NCBI RefSeq assembly: GCF_900105985.1
Contig: NZ_FNUB01000004.1
Span: 37,501-101,500 of the forward strand
Direction: 5' to 3'
DNA from: Tenacibaculum sp. MAR_2010_89
Lineage (GTDB): Bacteria; Bacteroidota; Bacteroidia; Flavobacteriales; Flavobacteriaceae
Length of the DNA: 64,000 bases
Shown: positions 1 through 7,748 of the stretch, piece after piece
Position numbering within the stretch: position 1 is the stretch's first letter
Layout of the letters: each line of letters opens with the position of its first letter
Notes under the pieces: model-generated
What the model was told of the DNA's origin: nothing
What the model saw: the letters and a program-made list of their open reading frames with translations, nothing else
Database searches by the model: none
Position numbers and translations under genes: made by a program

Positions 1-932
1 TTAATAATACATGTACTCGTTGAATTAACCTTACTAATTCTTTTAACTAATTTATCTACATCCACAAGTTTCACGTCTTTTTCTTTATCCATTTGAAGAG
101 AATAATTTAATATTCCATTAATCAGTAAATCCATTTGATCAACTTGTTCTTGTAATGTGATTAAGTTTTCAGACACTTCTTGTGTTTTATCTTCATCGGA
201 TCTATCGGATTCAATAACCCAACTTGCTAAGGTATGTATATTACGCAGTGGTCTTTTTAAATCGTGAGATACCACATAAGCAAACTCTTCTAAATCTTTA
301 TTTCGTTCATATAGTTCTTTAGCTCTGTTTTCTAAATCTAAAGTACGCTGCTTTATTTTATCTTCTAGATTTTGATTTACTTCTAACAAGCCTTGACGAT
401 ATCTAATAAAACCATTGAGTATAATAAATGAATATATGAATATGGTAGTTGTTGATATTAAAATAGCGCCTTCTGTTACAATATCTATATCAGATGTTAA
501 CACTCTGTATCCCATATGTAAAAGCTGAGATGCACTAAAGACCAATATCAACCCTCTATTGTTAAGCATTAATATAGCCCCAAACATTACCACATAAGTT
601 CCTAATAAATAATCTAACGAAAAATTATTAAGTGCAACTGTATAGGTTAGATAATGTTGAAATATAAAAAGTGCGAAAAAAACATATAAACCATAATAAT
701 TAATTACTATTCTTTTTTTTGTTAATGGAGCTAAGCCGACCATAAAAAATACAACTCCTAAAATCTCTCTCATATAAGGGATTTCTTGAGCTTTTAAATT
801 ATAGTGAAATATTAAAACAGAATATAAGTACAAGCCTGGTGCTACTAAACACAAAACCAAACTACTATTTTTGATTTCGAAAGGTTCTAGCTTACCTGTT
901 TTTTTTAAAAAGTCTAGCATAGCAACTATCAT
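1..932 (-). CDS. Sensor histidine kinase, C-terminus cut by window edge
   Basis: The minus strand is open from an ATG at 932 (or a second in-frame ATG at 920) to the window edge. The first ~190 codons give several hydrophobic segments, read as about six membrane helices. A coiled linker follows (NLEDKIKQRTLDLENRAKEL), then a HisKA dimerisation/phosphoacceptor box containing FAYVVSHDLKRPLRNI, where the His should be autophosphorylated. The ATPase domain would lie beyond position 1. The membrane part resembles integral membrane sensor kinases of Flavobacteria rather than a PAS-type sensor. No response regulator is visible beside it. Signal unknown. The family call is firm; the choice between the two close ATG codons is open. 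Confidence 0.85.
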   Translation of the reverse strand, partial: MIVAMLDFLKKTGKLEPFEIKNSSLVLCLVAPGLYLYSVLIFHYNLKAQEIPYMREILGVVFFMVGLAPLTKKRIVINYYGLYVFFALFIFQHYLTYTVALNNFSLDYLLGTYVVMFGAILMLNNRGLILVFSASQLLHMGYRVLTSDIDIVTEGAILISTTTIFIYSFIILNGFIRYRQGLLEVNQNLEDKIKQRTLDLENRAKELYERNKDLEEFAYVVSHDLKRPLRNIHTLASWVIESDRSDEDKTQEVSENLITLQEQVDQMDLLINGILNYSLQMDKEKDVKLVDVDKLVKRISKVNSTSTCII

Positions 933-1245
933 TAACTAATATTAATTGGATTTTAAAGATAAGTATTTCATTTTAAAAGCAATTTTTACTATAAAAAAAC
1001 AAATTAAAAAGGTATTTTTCCCAAACTGTATTTTTAAGTTTTCAAATTTCATAAAACCTTTTTGTTTTGAAATAATTGAAATAATTGGAATAAAAAAATA
1101 TTAAAATGAAACCTGATAATTTAGAGTATTATTTTTAAAAATATAATAGCAGACTAAAAAGGACTTTTGTTGAAATTAAAAGTATGTAATTACTATTTCA
1201 CCACTATGTTTCCCTGAGATATTTACAACAAATAGAATTAATACA
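933..1245. other. Intergenic region between divergent genes
   Basis: About 310 bases separate the divergent kinase and WYL regulator genes. It is very AT-rich with A/T runs. I see no ORF, RNA gene or convincing hairpin, and no full TTG-N19-TAnnTTTG promoter. Presumably it holds both promoters. Confidence 0.5.
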
Positions 1246-1947
1246 ATGGAAGAAAAAGAAAAACCAAGACTTTCAAGATTAACTGCTATCCTTACTCAAC
1301 TTCAATCGAAAAGGATTATTACAGCTAGACAACTTGCTGAAAAACATGCTGTAAGTTTAAGAACTATTTATAGAGATATTAGAACACTTGAAAAATCAGG
1401 AATTCCTATTGTTACTGAAGAAGGAAAAGGCTATTCAATTATGGAAGGGTATCACCTCCCTCCTGTAATATTTTCAGAAGATGAAGCAAATGCTTTAATT
1501 ACATTAGAACAACTGGCTATAAAAAATAAAGACCAATCATTAGTTGATAATATTACCAGTTCATTAGAAAAAATAAAAGCTATTTTACGTTATTCTCAAA
1601 AAGGAAATGCTGACTTATTAGCTGATAGAATTTATTTTAGTGGTAATAACAGTGAAGAAAAAACGAGTAATAATCTAATGCAAATTCAATCAGCTATTAC
1701 TCAATATAAGATAGTATCAATACATTATATTACACCAGAAAAGAAACAAAGCACTCGGAGTATTGAGCCTTTTGCTATTTATAGTATTCGTGGAAACTTT
1801 TTATTAATTGCCTTTTGTAGGTTACGAAATGATTTTAGACATTTTAGAATAGATTCTATTGAAAAAATAAGAACTGAAAAGCAATATTTCACACCTCACA
1901 AGATGACTATAAAAGAGTATTTTGAAAAATATATAAAAAACCAATAG
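1246..1947 (+). CDS. HTH and WYL-domain transcriptional regulator (YafY-like)
   Basis: 233 residues. Residues ~10-65 form a DeoR/HTH_11-type winged helix (RQLAEKHAVSLRTIYRDIRTLEKSGIPI), and the C-terminal part (~140-215) fits a WYL ligand-binding domain with its variant of the core (IHYITPEKK, RGNFLLIAFCRLRNDFRHFRIDSI). Such proteins bind DNA through the HTH and sense small ligands or nucleic acid through WYL. The membrane-protein gene starting 68 bases downstream on the same strand is the obvious candidate target or partner, but this is inference. The call on domain architecture is strong; the ligand is unknown. Confidence 0.85.
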   Translation: MEEKEKPRLSRLTAILTQLQSKRIITARQLAEKHAVSLRTIYRDIRTLEKSGIPIVTEEGKGYSIMEGYHLPPVIFSEDEANALITLEQLAIKNKDQSLVDNITSSLEKIKAILRYSQKGNADLLADRIYFSGNNSEEKTSNNLMQIQSAITQYKIVSIHYITPEKKQSTRSIEPFAIYSIRGNFLLIAFCRLRNDFRHFRIDSIEKIRTEKQYFTPHKMTIKEYFEKYIKNQ

Positions 1948-1980
1948 TACCCTTGACATATCTTTGTCACTACCCTAATT

Positions 1981-1988
1981 TAAATTTG
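1981..1988 (+). promoter_or_regulatory. Candidate -7 box for the DUF4345-like gene
   Basis: TAAATTTG matches the Bacteroidota -7 consensus TAnnTTTG 27 bases before the ATG at 2016. TTG triplets upstream lie 14 or 25 bases away, outside the usual 17-23 spacing, so only the -7 box is convincing. Confidence 0.4.
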
Positions 1989-2015
1989 CGGATATATAAA
2001 TTAAAATATCTAAAG

Positions 2016-2396
2016 ATGGAAATTATCAGAATTATAGTATTATCATTATCAGCTTTCTTACTGGCATTTGTTGGAGTAGCAAGGTTAACAAATCCAATAC
2101 AAACATTTTTAAAAAACTCAGGAATTGCACTTAAAAACGATGCTAGTTTATTAAATGAAATGAGAGGAATTTCTGCAGTTATGCTTTGCGCCGGACTTAT
2201 TATTTCACTTGGAATATTTATTGATAAATTAACTTTTAACTCACACTTAGTTGCTTCATTAATTTTTTTAGGTTTTGCTATTGGGAGATTAATTAGCTTA
2301 AAAGCGGATGGCAAACCAAGTATACAAATTACTCAAGGAATTGTATTTGAAGTTGTATTTGGCTTAGCAAATTTATTTTATTTAATTAATGCCTAA
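2016..2396 (+). CDS. DUF4345-like small integral membrane protein
   Basis: 126 residues from the ATG at 2016. A longer reading from 1953 would place the -7-like box inside the gene and adds an unlikely polar N-terminus, so the shorter start is chosen. Four hydrophobic helices are visible (around residues 3-22, 50-68, 77-95 and 105-125), with the polar loop NPIQTFLKNSGIALKNDASLLNEMRG after the first. This layout and the LLNEMRG-type motif match DUF4345 proteins, whose function is not known. It follows the WYL regulator and may be under its control. A terminator-like hairpin lies after it. Confidence 0.65.
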   Translation: MEIIRIIVLSLSAFLLAFVGVARLTNPIQTFLKNSGIALKNDASLLNEMRGISAVMLCAGLIISLGIFIDKLTFNSHLVASLIFLGFAIGRLISLKADGKPSIQITQGIVFEVVFGLANLFYLINA

Positions 2397-2439
2397 TTTT
2401 ATTATAAGGTAATACTTAAAATAAACACAACTTATAAAC

Positions 2440-2480
2440 AATAGCAGCTTGGTTTTAAACTAAGTTGCTATTTTCATTTT
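2440..2480 (+). terminator. Probable intrinsic terminator after the DUF4345-like gene
   Basis: An imperfect stem, AATAGCAgCTTgG paired with CtAAGttGCTATT around a TTTTAAA loop, is followed by TTCATTTT. It lies 44 bases after the stop codon. Confidence 0.6.
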
Positions 2481-2516
2481 AAAACAATTTGGTTTTTATC
2501 ATAGCTAAGAGTAAAG

Positions 2517-2605
2517 GTACTATTTTTCTATATTTACCAATAATTCCATTTATTCGGAATTACAACAGAATAAATAAAATTTTATTCTCTATAAAGTTGT
2601 TAGTA
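2517..2605 (+). repeat. Diverged copy of the repeat at 5617-5705
   Basis: From GTACT through TATATTTACC, the small CGGAAT/ATTCC inverted repeat and TTCTCTATA to GTTG, this stretch aligns by eye along its whole length with 5617-5705, with numerous substitutions. The downstream copy ends exactly at the GTTGGGC core that opens the HNH cassette, so this copy may be a decayed recombination site of the same kind. A short ORF reading through it (2489-2671) is not credible as a gene. Confidence 0.45.
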
Positions 2606-2700
2606 ACATCAAAATTTAAAATAATTGAAAAAAGAAAAAGTAATAGAAAAGCTAAAAAAACATTGTGCTGAAAAACTCTATGTTCATTTAACAAGAAGAC

Positions 2701-2817
2701 TGGTTGACTCAGTCTTATGAACGTATCACTAATAAAAAAGGTATAAATATTGAATTACATGAGAAATTTGATATTCTTACTCCGTCAAAACTTATCCCTC
2801 CATTAAAAACAGAATAA
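2701..2817 (+). pseudogene. Possible C-terminal remnant of a lost gene
   Basis: One frame gives WLTQSYERITNKKGINIEL followed by about 20 more protein-like residues and a stop at 2815-2817, without any start codon or upstream continuation. An overlapping frame just before it reads EKLYVHLTRRLVDSVL. This looks like the tail of a longer, degraded protein. It directly precedes the interrupted gene at 2824, so the pair could be the remains of a toxin-immunity-like module, but nothing in the residues identifies a toxin family. Confidence 0.35.
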
Positions 2818-2823
2818 ACAATA

Positions 2824-3450
2824 ATGATTAATGGTCAAGACATTAAAAAATTAGAAGATCTAAGTGAGTAATTTTCTACTTGGATATTTAAATATCATTC
2901 AGAAAACTTTGCAAAACCACTATTTTTAATTTGGTATAGAGATAATGATTTCAATAAAACTGAGAAAATTTTAACTTATAAAAATGGTAGTTTTTTCACA
3001 GCTACTTCTTTAATAGAATTAAAAGAAAAACTATATACTGAACGAAATGAACTTATAGCTCCTAATCATATTCATTTATGGTTAACAGCTATTAAAGAAA
3101 TAAAAGCGGTTGAATCTATAAATTACAACCTAGCTTCAGTAATTACTGATTTAGAAAAAGGTATTTTAGAAGAAAAAACAATTGAAGGCTTTGCGGAATT
3201 CATTAATTTATTTGATGACTTTATACATCAAGATAAAAAAAACAATCATCTTCAAATATATATTGATAATGGATTGATAAGAGAAGCTTGGGAGTATTAC
3301 TATGAATTTATTTTTTGGCCAAGATTTAATGATCAAGAAAAATATGATAGTTGGGATCGTCCAAAATTAGAGATTAACATTCCAAAATTAGTTGAAGAAT
3401 TTAAAAATGTTATCTTGAAGTTTGAAGAAAGCATAAAAGTTACTATCTAA
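2824..3450 (+). pseudogene. Hypothetical protein gene interrupted by a premature stop
   Basis: An ATG at 2824 opens MINGQDIKKLEDLSE, then TAA at 2869-2871 stops it. The same frame then stays open for 192 codons to TAA at 3448, with typical coding composition (for example FKYHSENFAKPLFLIWYRD and WEYYYEFIFWPRFNDQEKYD) and no internal ATG. One substitution in the TAA codon would restore a protein of about 208 residues. It is acidic, without signal peptide or membrane segments, and of a size common for immunity or antitoxin proteins. I do not recognise the family. Confidence 0.6.
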
Positions 3451-3477
3451 ACTATCATCCTAAATAAAATCAAAAAT

Positions 3478-4050
3478 ATGTGTAGATATGGAATGACAAT
3501 CTATAAATCTCATTATGCGTGTTTTCAATGTAGAAAAACATTCAAAAGAAGATTAGAGAAAGATATTTATGATGGTTATAATAAATACAGAGAACAAAAC
3601 CCTGCTAAATGTCCTGAATGTGGAGATCTTATGGCTAATATGGGGCTAGATTTTGAGTCTCCTAAGAAAAAAGATATTAAATCTTGGGAGCATATGGCTA
3701 CGCTTTATGAAGTTGGAATTACTTTTCACTCCTGTGGCTGCAGTGGACCAGGTTATATTCCATCGAACTCTAATGATCTACTTCGTTACTTTTCAAAAAT
3801 AAAAGCAGATTATATTGAGCACCAACGATTTTGGGCACGACGAAAATCGGATCCAGAAAGCCAAAGCGAAATAGCAAAAGACAGGCATTATAATTGGGAG
3901 TATTTTCAGAAAATTCCTAATGAGATGAAAACTGGCACTGATAAAAAACCGAAATTTAATGCCACGGAAGCACAAAAATATTGGCATCAAAAAATAGTAG
4001 AAATTGAATCAAAAATTGAGAAAGTAACCAATGACACTTTAAAAAATTGA
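3478..4050 (+). CDS. Hypothetical zinc-ribbon protein
   Basis: 190 residues. The N-terminal half has two Cys pairs typical of a zinc ribbon, CFQC (around residue 16) and CPEC (around residue 44), plus a later CGCSGPGYIP motif. The C-terminal half is charged and probably helical, with a coiled-coil-like end. Similar cytosolic proteins occur in many Flavobacteria as conserved hypotheticals; I know no assigned function. It stands alone, followed by a C7 tract (4081-4087) before the next gene. The alternative start at Met6 (3493) cannot be excluded. Confidence 0.6.
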   Translation: MCRYGMTIYKSHYACFQCRKTFKRRLEKDIYDGYNKYREQNPAKCPECGDLMANMGLDFESPKKKDIKSWEHMATLYEVGITFHSCGCSGPGYIPSNSNDLLRYFSKIKADYIEHQRFWARRKSDPESQSEIAKDRHYNWEYFQKIPNEMKTGTDKKPKFNATEAQKYWHQKIVEIESKIEKVTNDTLKN

Positions 4051-4115
4051 AAAACATACGTTTTTATTTAATTTTACTTACCCCCCCTTACCATAAATTT
4101 GACATTTAACAAAAA

Positions 4116-5033
4116 ATGATAGAACTAGAATATTATTTAGTAGATGTTTTCACATCAATAAAATATGGAGGTAATCAGCTTGCCGTTTTCATTGATTTTG
4201 AAAATAACGTTTCTACTAAAAACATGTTAAACATAGCAAAGGAGCTTAATTTTCCTGAAATAACGTTCATTAAAAAAAATAATAACAACCAATCTTTTGA
4301 TGTTCGAATTTTCACTCCTGAATATGAAGTTCCTTTTGCAGGACATCCATCATTGGGAACAGCCTTTATTATTTCAAAATACGTATTACCAACACCAAAA
4401 GAACGAATATCGCTAAATTTAAAATATGCTAATATTAGTATTGATTTAACTACACCCAAAGACGTTGAGCGTAGTCATTTTATCATGAAACAAGCAAAGC
4501 CAGAGTTTATAGCAACCTTTAATTATCAAGAAATTGTTACCGGACTTGGAATAAATATAACTGCATTAAATACTAAAAAACCAATAGAAGAAATAAGCAC
4601 GGGGTTACCCTATATAATCATTCCTATTATCAATTTAGCAGAAATTAATCAACTAAAATTGGATTCAAAAAAAGTTATCGAGTTTTTACGTTTACATAAA
4701 AAATACAAAACCAACAGTTCAACTGGACTAACAACTTCTTTATTTTTTGTAACTGATGAAACTTTTGAAAAAACAAACAGTTTTAATACTAGAATGTTTT
4801 GTATTGAAAACGAAAACCTGCTAGAAGATGCCGCTACAGGAAGTGCAAATGGTTGTTTTCTTTCGTATCTGTTAAAAAATGAATCTTCAGAAATATCAGC
4901 TATCGTAGAACAAGGGTTCCAAATGGGAAGAAAATCATATATACATTTAAACGGGGAATGCACCAGTGATACCTACAGTATAAAAATTGGTGGTCAGGTT
5001 ATTGAATTAAGTAAAGGTATATGGAATGTTTAA
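4116..5033 (+). CDS. PhzF-family isomerase/epimerase-like protein
   Basis: 305 residues with the PhzF fold signatures: the N-terminus YYLVDVFTSIKYGGNQLAVF with the GGNQLAV motif, the glutamate of LNFPEITFI corresponding to the catalytic Glu of PhzF, the FTPEYEVPFAGHPSLGTA motif near residues 67-84, and the second-half DAATGSANGC motif. Members fold like diaminopimelate epimerase. The substrate of most, including this one, is unknown, and no phenazine genes lie nearby. Cytosolic, monocistronic. Confidence 0.9.
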   Translation: MIELEYYLVDVFTSIKYGGNQLAVFIDFENNVSTKNMLNIAKELNFPEITFIKKNNNNQSFDVRIFTPEYEVPFAGHPSLGTAFIISKYVLPTPKERISLNLKYANISIDLTTPKDVERSHFIMKQAKPEFIATFNYQEIVTGLGINITALNTKKPIEEISTGLPYIIIPIINLAEINQLKLDSKKVIEFLRLHKKYKTNSSTGLTTSLFFVTDETFEKTNSFNTRMFCIENENLLEDAATGSANGCFLSYLLKNESSEISAIVEQGFQMGRKSYIHLNGECTSDTYSIKIGGQVIELSKGIWNV

Positions 5034-5077
5034 GTTAATTAATATTATTATTCAAATAAAAAGTTTTTCATATATTG

Positions 5078-5454
5078 GTAAATGTACATTATCCCAACAA
5101 ACATTTTTGGGTTTCTGAAGGTATTGCTACTTTAGTAAGTGGTAGCCGAGGTAGAGCATTAAAATGGTATATACAACGTACCAACTTATATTAAAAAAAG
5201 CATCCTGAAATTGACTAAACAATATGCTACAATTAAAAAACGTAAATACTACAACTTCTTAGCACTATGTATTGGATGGACTTATTGCTAAAAAACATTA
5301 GGTAAAGGAGGCTGGTCTTTTGCCTAAAAATTTTATGAAAAGTGGAAAAACCAACACTAACTATTATACAGCTATTAAAAAGTTTCTTGGTATAAAAAAG
5401 GACGCTTTAAATAGTTATATGCGAGAACAATTAGAACTTGAATCTACAAAATAG
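5078..5454 (+). pseudogene. Decayed gene, possible zinc-metallopeptidase remnant
   Basis: Protein-like stretches continue through at least three frames with stops: HYPNKHFWVSEGIATLVSGS, then LKLTKQYATIKKRKYYNFLA, then KTLGKGGWSFA*KFYEKWKN, then KKFLGIKKDALNSYMREQLE and a stop at 5452. The FWVSEGIATL segment resembles the region carrying the third zinc ligand (Glu) in gluzincin peptidases, but the HExxH helix is missing, so this is only the C-terminal part of a broken gene. Multiple shifts and stops argue for true decay rather than one sequencing error. Confidence 0.5.
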
Positions 5455-5616
5455 GTTACAGCCATTTTTTTATTTTTACTAGTTGCAAAAAGCAATTATA
5501 TTTCTTAGGTTTGAAACACAAAAAATTGTACGGATACAAAATTGCTATATCTACACTTTTTTAGGCTGTATTTTTACTAAAAACAAAGAACTACGGTTAC
5601 CCATTAAGTTATCTTA
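5455..5616. other. Non-coding stretch with an outer inverted repeat
   Basis: TACAGCC at 5457-5463 is complementary to GGCTGTA at 5564-5570, enclosing about 100 AT-rich bases with small internal hairpins (TTGCaaaaaGCAA). It may be the folded remnant of another recombination site. No gene is seen. Confidence 0.35.
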
Positions 5617-5706
5617 GTACTTCTTTATATATTTACCTAAAGTTCCTTTTATCCGGAACTATAAACCAATAAACGAGAACTTTGTTCTCTATATAACGAG
5701 TTGGGC
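5617..5706 (+). repeat. Candidate recombination site opening the cassette array
   Basis: The stretch holds two short hairpins (AGTTCC/GGAACT and GAGAAC/GTTCTC) and ends with GTTGGGC at 5700-5706, a perfect match to the integron R' core GTTRRRY. The complement, GCCCAAC, begins the site at 7550 that closes this cassette. A left-hand core is not clear, so the site may be degenerate. A diverged copy is at 2517-2605. Confidence 0.45.
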
Positions 5707-5713
5707 TCCATAA

Positions 5714-6313
5714 ATGAAAACACTGTTGAATAAAGATTTTAAACAAAAAACCATTAATACTCTTAGAAAAAGAGCTGGTGAAATGTGTTCTATTTGTAAA
5801 CGCCTGACTTCTATACCTCATACGAATCCAGATAAGTTTATTAACCTTGGAGAGGCCGCACATATTAATGGGCAAAATGATGCTCCAAACAAAAGATACG
5901 ATTCATCCCTTACAAATGAATTTTTGTCTAGTGTTGCAAACGGAATTTGGCTATGCAGGGAATGTCATAAAAAAATCGATTCTGACGATAAGCATTATAC
6001 TGTTAAATTTTTAAATGGTTTAAAGGAGCAACATGAATCGGACTTATTTTCTGGTAAACTTAATTACACCAAATTTACTGAATATCAAAAACTCGAATTT
6101 GAAATATACTATTTAAAGGATGAGTTAAGCAAAATGAATAATTCTGAACTTGCCATAGAATTAAAAAATGCAGAGAAAGAAAAACAACAATTCAAAGAAA
6201 AAATAGAGGATATAGAACGGTCATTATTAACCACGAATAAATCTCTTGATGAAGCTAAAAAATGCTTTTTTGAAAAAAAACGATTTAGAAGCAACTTTGA
6301 ACATTATCAATGA
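5714..6313 (+). CDS. HNH endonuclease domain with coiled coil, frameshifted from the TPR part
   Basis: Residues 1-110 form an HNH nuclease domain: the zinc-like pair CSIC (25-28), GEAAHI with the presumed catalytic His50, RYDSSLT, NGIWLCRECHKKID (77-90) supplying CxxCH, and a YTVKFLNGLKEQHE helix. This is the HNH type often used as the DNA-cutting part of anti-phage effectors. Residues ~125-185 are a Glu/Lys-rich coiled coil. The frame then breaks in an A6 run (6257-6262). Removing one A joins it directly to the TPR protein in the next frame, giving one protein of about 611 residues. As it stands the reading ends at 6313 with an unrelated tail. A defence role is inference. Confidence 0.75.
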   Translation: MKTLLNKDFKQKTINTLRKRAGEMCSICKRLTSIPHTNPDKFINLGEAAHINGQNDAPNKRYDSSLTNEFLSSVANGIWLCRECHKKIDSDDKHYTVKFLNGLKEQHESDLFSGKLNYTKFTEYQKLEFEIYYLKDELSKMNNSELAIELKNAEKEKQQFKEKIEDIERSLLTTNKSLDEAKKCFFEKKRFRSNFEHYQ

Positions 6314-7550
6314 AAATAATTCATTAGTAGAAGAAAAGGTTATTTCTCAAAAAAGGTTATTAATAGCCCAAGTAAAAGAGGCGCAAGGAAAAATTGTTGA
6401 AGCTAAAATAAACTACAAAAAGTCTATTGAGATTTATGGCTATTTAGAAAATCTATTTTATTTTGGTAAATTTCTATATATCAATGGTCATTATACTGAA
6501 GCCATTAAAACATTTAAACGAATTGTTGGCCCAGAAAATGACCAATCAGTTAAAGAAACAAAACTTGACTATTCAACAATTCATATTCTAAATAGAACTT
6601 GCTTATTTCTTGCTCAAATATTCCAGTCTTTCAAAGACCTCAAAAGTGCTACACAGTATATTAATAACTCATTAGAATTTCAAAAATACTTAATCCAAAA
6701 GAATCCAAAAGAGATAGATTACCACATTAACACACTATCTATACAGGCAAGTTTACTTATCGAAAATGGACAACACAAAGATGCTCTGAAATTTAACAAC
6801 AAAGCTTTAGAGTTAACAGACTTAATTTTTGAGCCAAATTCTTATGAAAGAGCATCGTGTTTAGCTAATTTGGGAATCAACTACTACAACTTAAAAGATG
6901 GTGTTAATTCAAAAAAAAATCTCGATGAAGCCTTGAATATTTTAGAAAGCAAGCAAAATCATAATGAAAAAAGTAAAAGTACTTTAGCAAAACTATATTC
7001 TTGGCTATCCAGATTGACAGCGGACAAATCTTATTGTAAAAAAGCTTTAAACCTCTATTCAGAATTATCTTTACAAAATCCAAACAAGTATCTACGAGAA
7101 AAAATTATTTCTCAAATTGATTATGCCGGATCAATAGATAAATTAGAACAAAAAGAAAAATTATACGAAAACATATTAAAGCAAGAAGAAGAACTAATAA
7201 AATTTGACAAAAACATATATGAGCCTTTAATAGCTAATGTATACAGGATTTATGTTATGGATTTAATAAGTAATAATAAATTGGATAAAGCCCTTTTGAA
7301 AATTACTAAGTCTGTACAATTATTAATTAAAATTACTGACATTAATGAAAACTATCTTAAAGATTTAATAATCGCACTTAATATAAAAATTGATCTATTA
7401 CTTCACGACAAAATCAAAAACTTAAAGGAATTAGAAAATGATATCAATCTATTCAAAAGTATAATGAAAAAAGAAATGAATGAATCTAAAGAGTTCATGG
7501 ATGTATTTGAACAAAGACTAATATACTGTGAAGAAAAAATAAAAACGTAG
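6246..7550 (+). CDS. TPR-repeat region, probably the C-terminal part of the HNH protein
   Basis: About 430 residues of helical repeats. Recognisable tetratricopeptide units include KINYKKSIEIYGYLENLFYF, HKDALKFNNKALELTDLIFE and SCLANLGINYYNLKDGVNSK. The open frame has only weak internal starts (TTG-ATG at 6246), and its first residues (KNAFLKKNDLEATLNIINE) continue the coiled coil of the upstream HNH reading if one A is removed from 6257-6262. I therefore read both as one gene: nuclease, coiled coil, TPR sensor. TPR arrays fused to effector domains are a common layout in bacterial immune proteins. The gene ends exactly at the attC-like site at 7550. Confidence 0.7.
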   Translation: MMKLKNAFLKKNDLEATLNIINENNSLVEEKVISQKRLLIAQVKEAQGKIVEAKINYKKSIEIYGYLENLFYFGKFLYINGHYTEAIKTFKRIVGPENDQSVKETKLDYSTIHILNRTCLFLAQIFQSFKDLKSATQYINNSLEFQKYLIQKNPKEIDYHINTLSIQASLLIENGQHKDALKFNNKALELTDLIFEPNSYERASCLANLGINYYNLKDGVNSKKNLDEALNILESKQNHNEKSKSTLAKLYSWLSRLTADKSYCKKALNLYSELSLQNPNKYLREKIISQIDYAGSIDKLEQKEKLYENILKQEEELIKFDKNIYEPLIANVYRIYVMDLISNNKLDKALLKITKSVQLLIKITDINENYLKDLIIALNIKIDLLLHDKIKNLKELENDINLFKSIMKKEMNESKEFMDVFEQRLIYCEEKIKT

Positions 7551-7609
7551 CCCAACAAAACCTATAAAGCATACCCTACGGGATACGCTTCATAGCCGGG
7601 GCGTTACCT
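7550..7609 (+). repeat. attC-like site 2 (between HNH-TPR and serine hydrolase cassettes)
   Basis: Left core GCCCAAC (matches RYYYAAC), right core GTTACCT at 7603. Between them CTATAAAGC and GCTTCATAG form a 9-bp stem with one mismatch, capped by a CCC/GGG hairpin. Length 60 bp. The left core is the exact complement of GTTGGGC, which opens this cassette at 5700 (8 bases, AGCCCAAC/GTTGGGCT), as expected for an integron-type cassette. Confidence 0.65.
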
Positions 7610-7748
7610 TTCATTATTTATGAAAAATTGAAAGTTCACTAATTAAACACAAAAAAGTAATCATTTTATTGAATGTTTAAATTAAAAAGTTTTTAACCTT
7701 TACAAAATATAATTTGCGCTCTAATTAAAACGTTTAAATAAAATACCT

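Noticed and set aside
2489..2671. 60-codon ORF
   Set aside because: It lies across the repeat copy at 2517-2605 and has the composition of translated AT-rich spacer.
4116..5033. Phenazine biosynthesis locus
   Set aside because: PhzF-like genes are widespread and no other phz gene is nearby.
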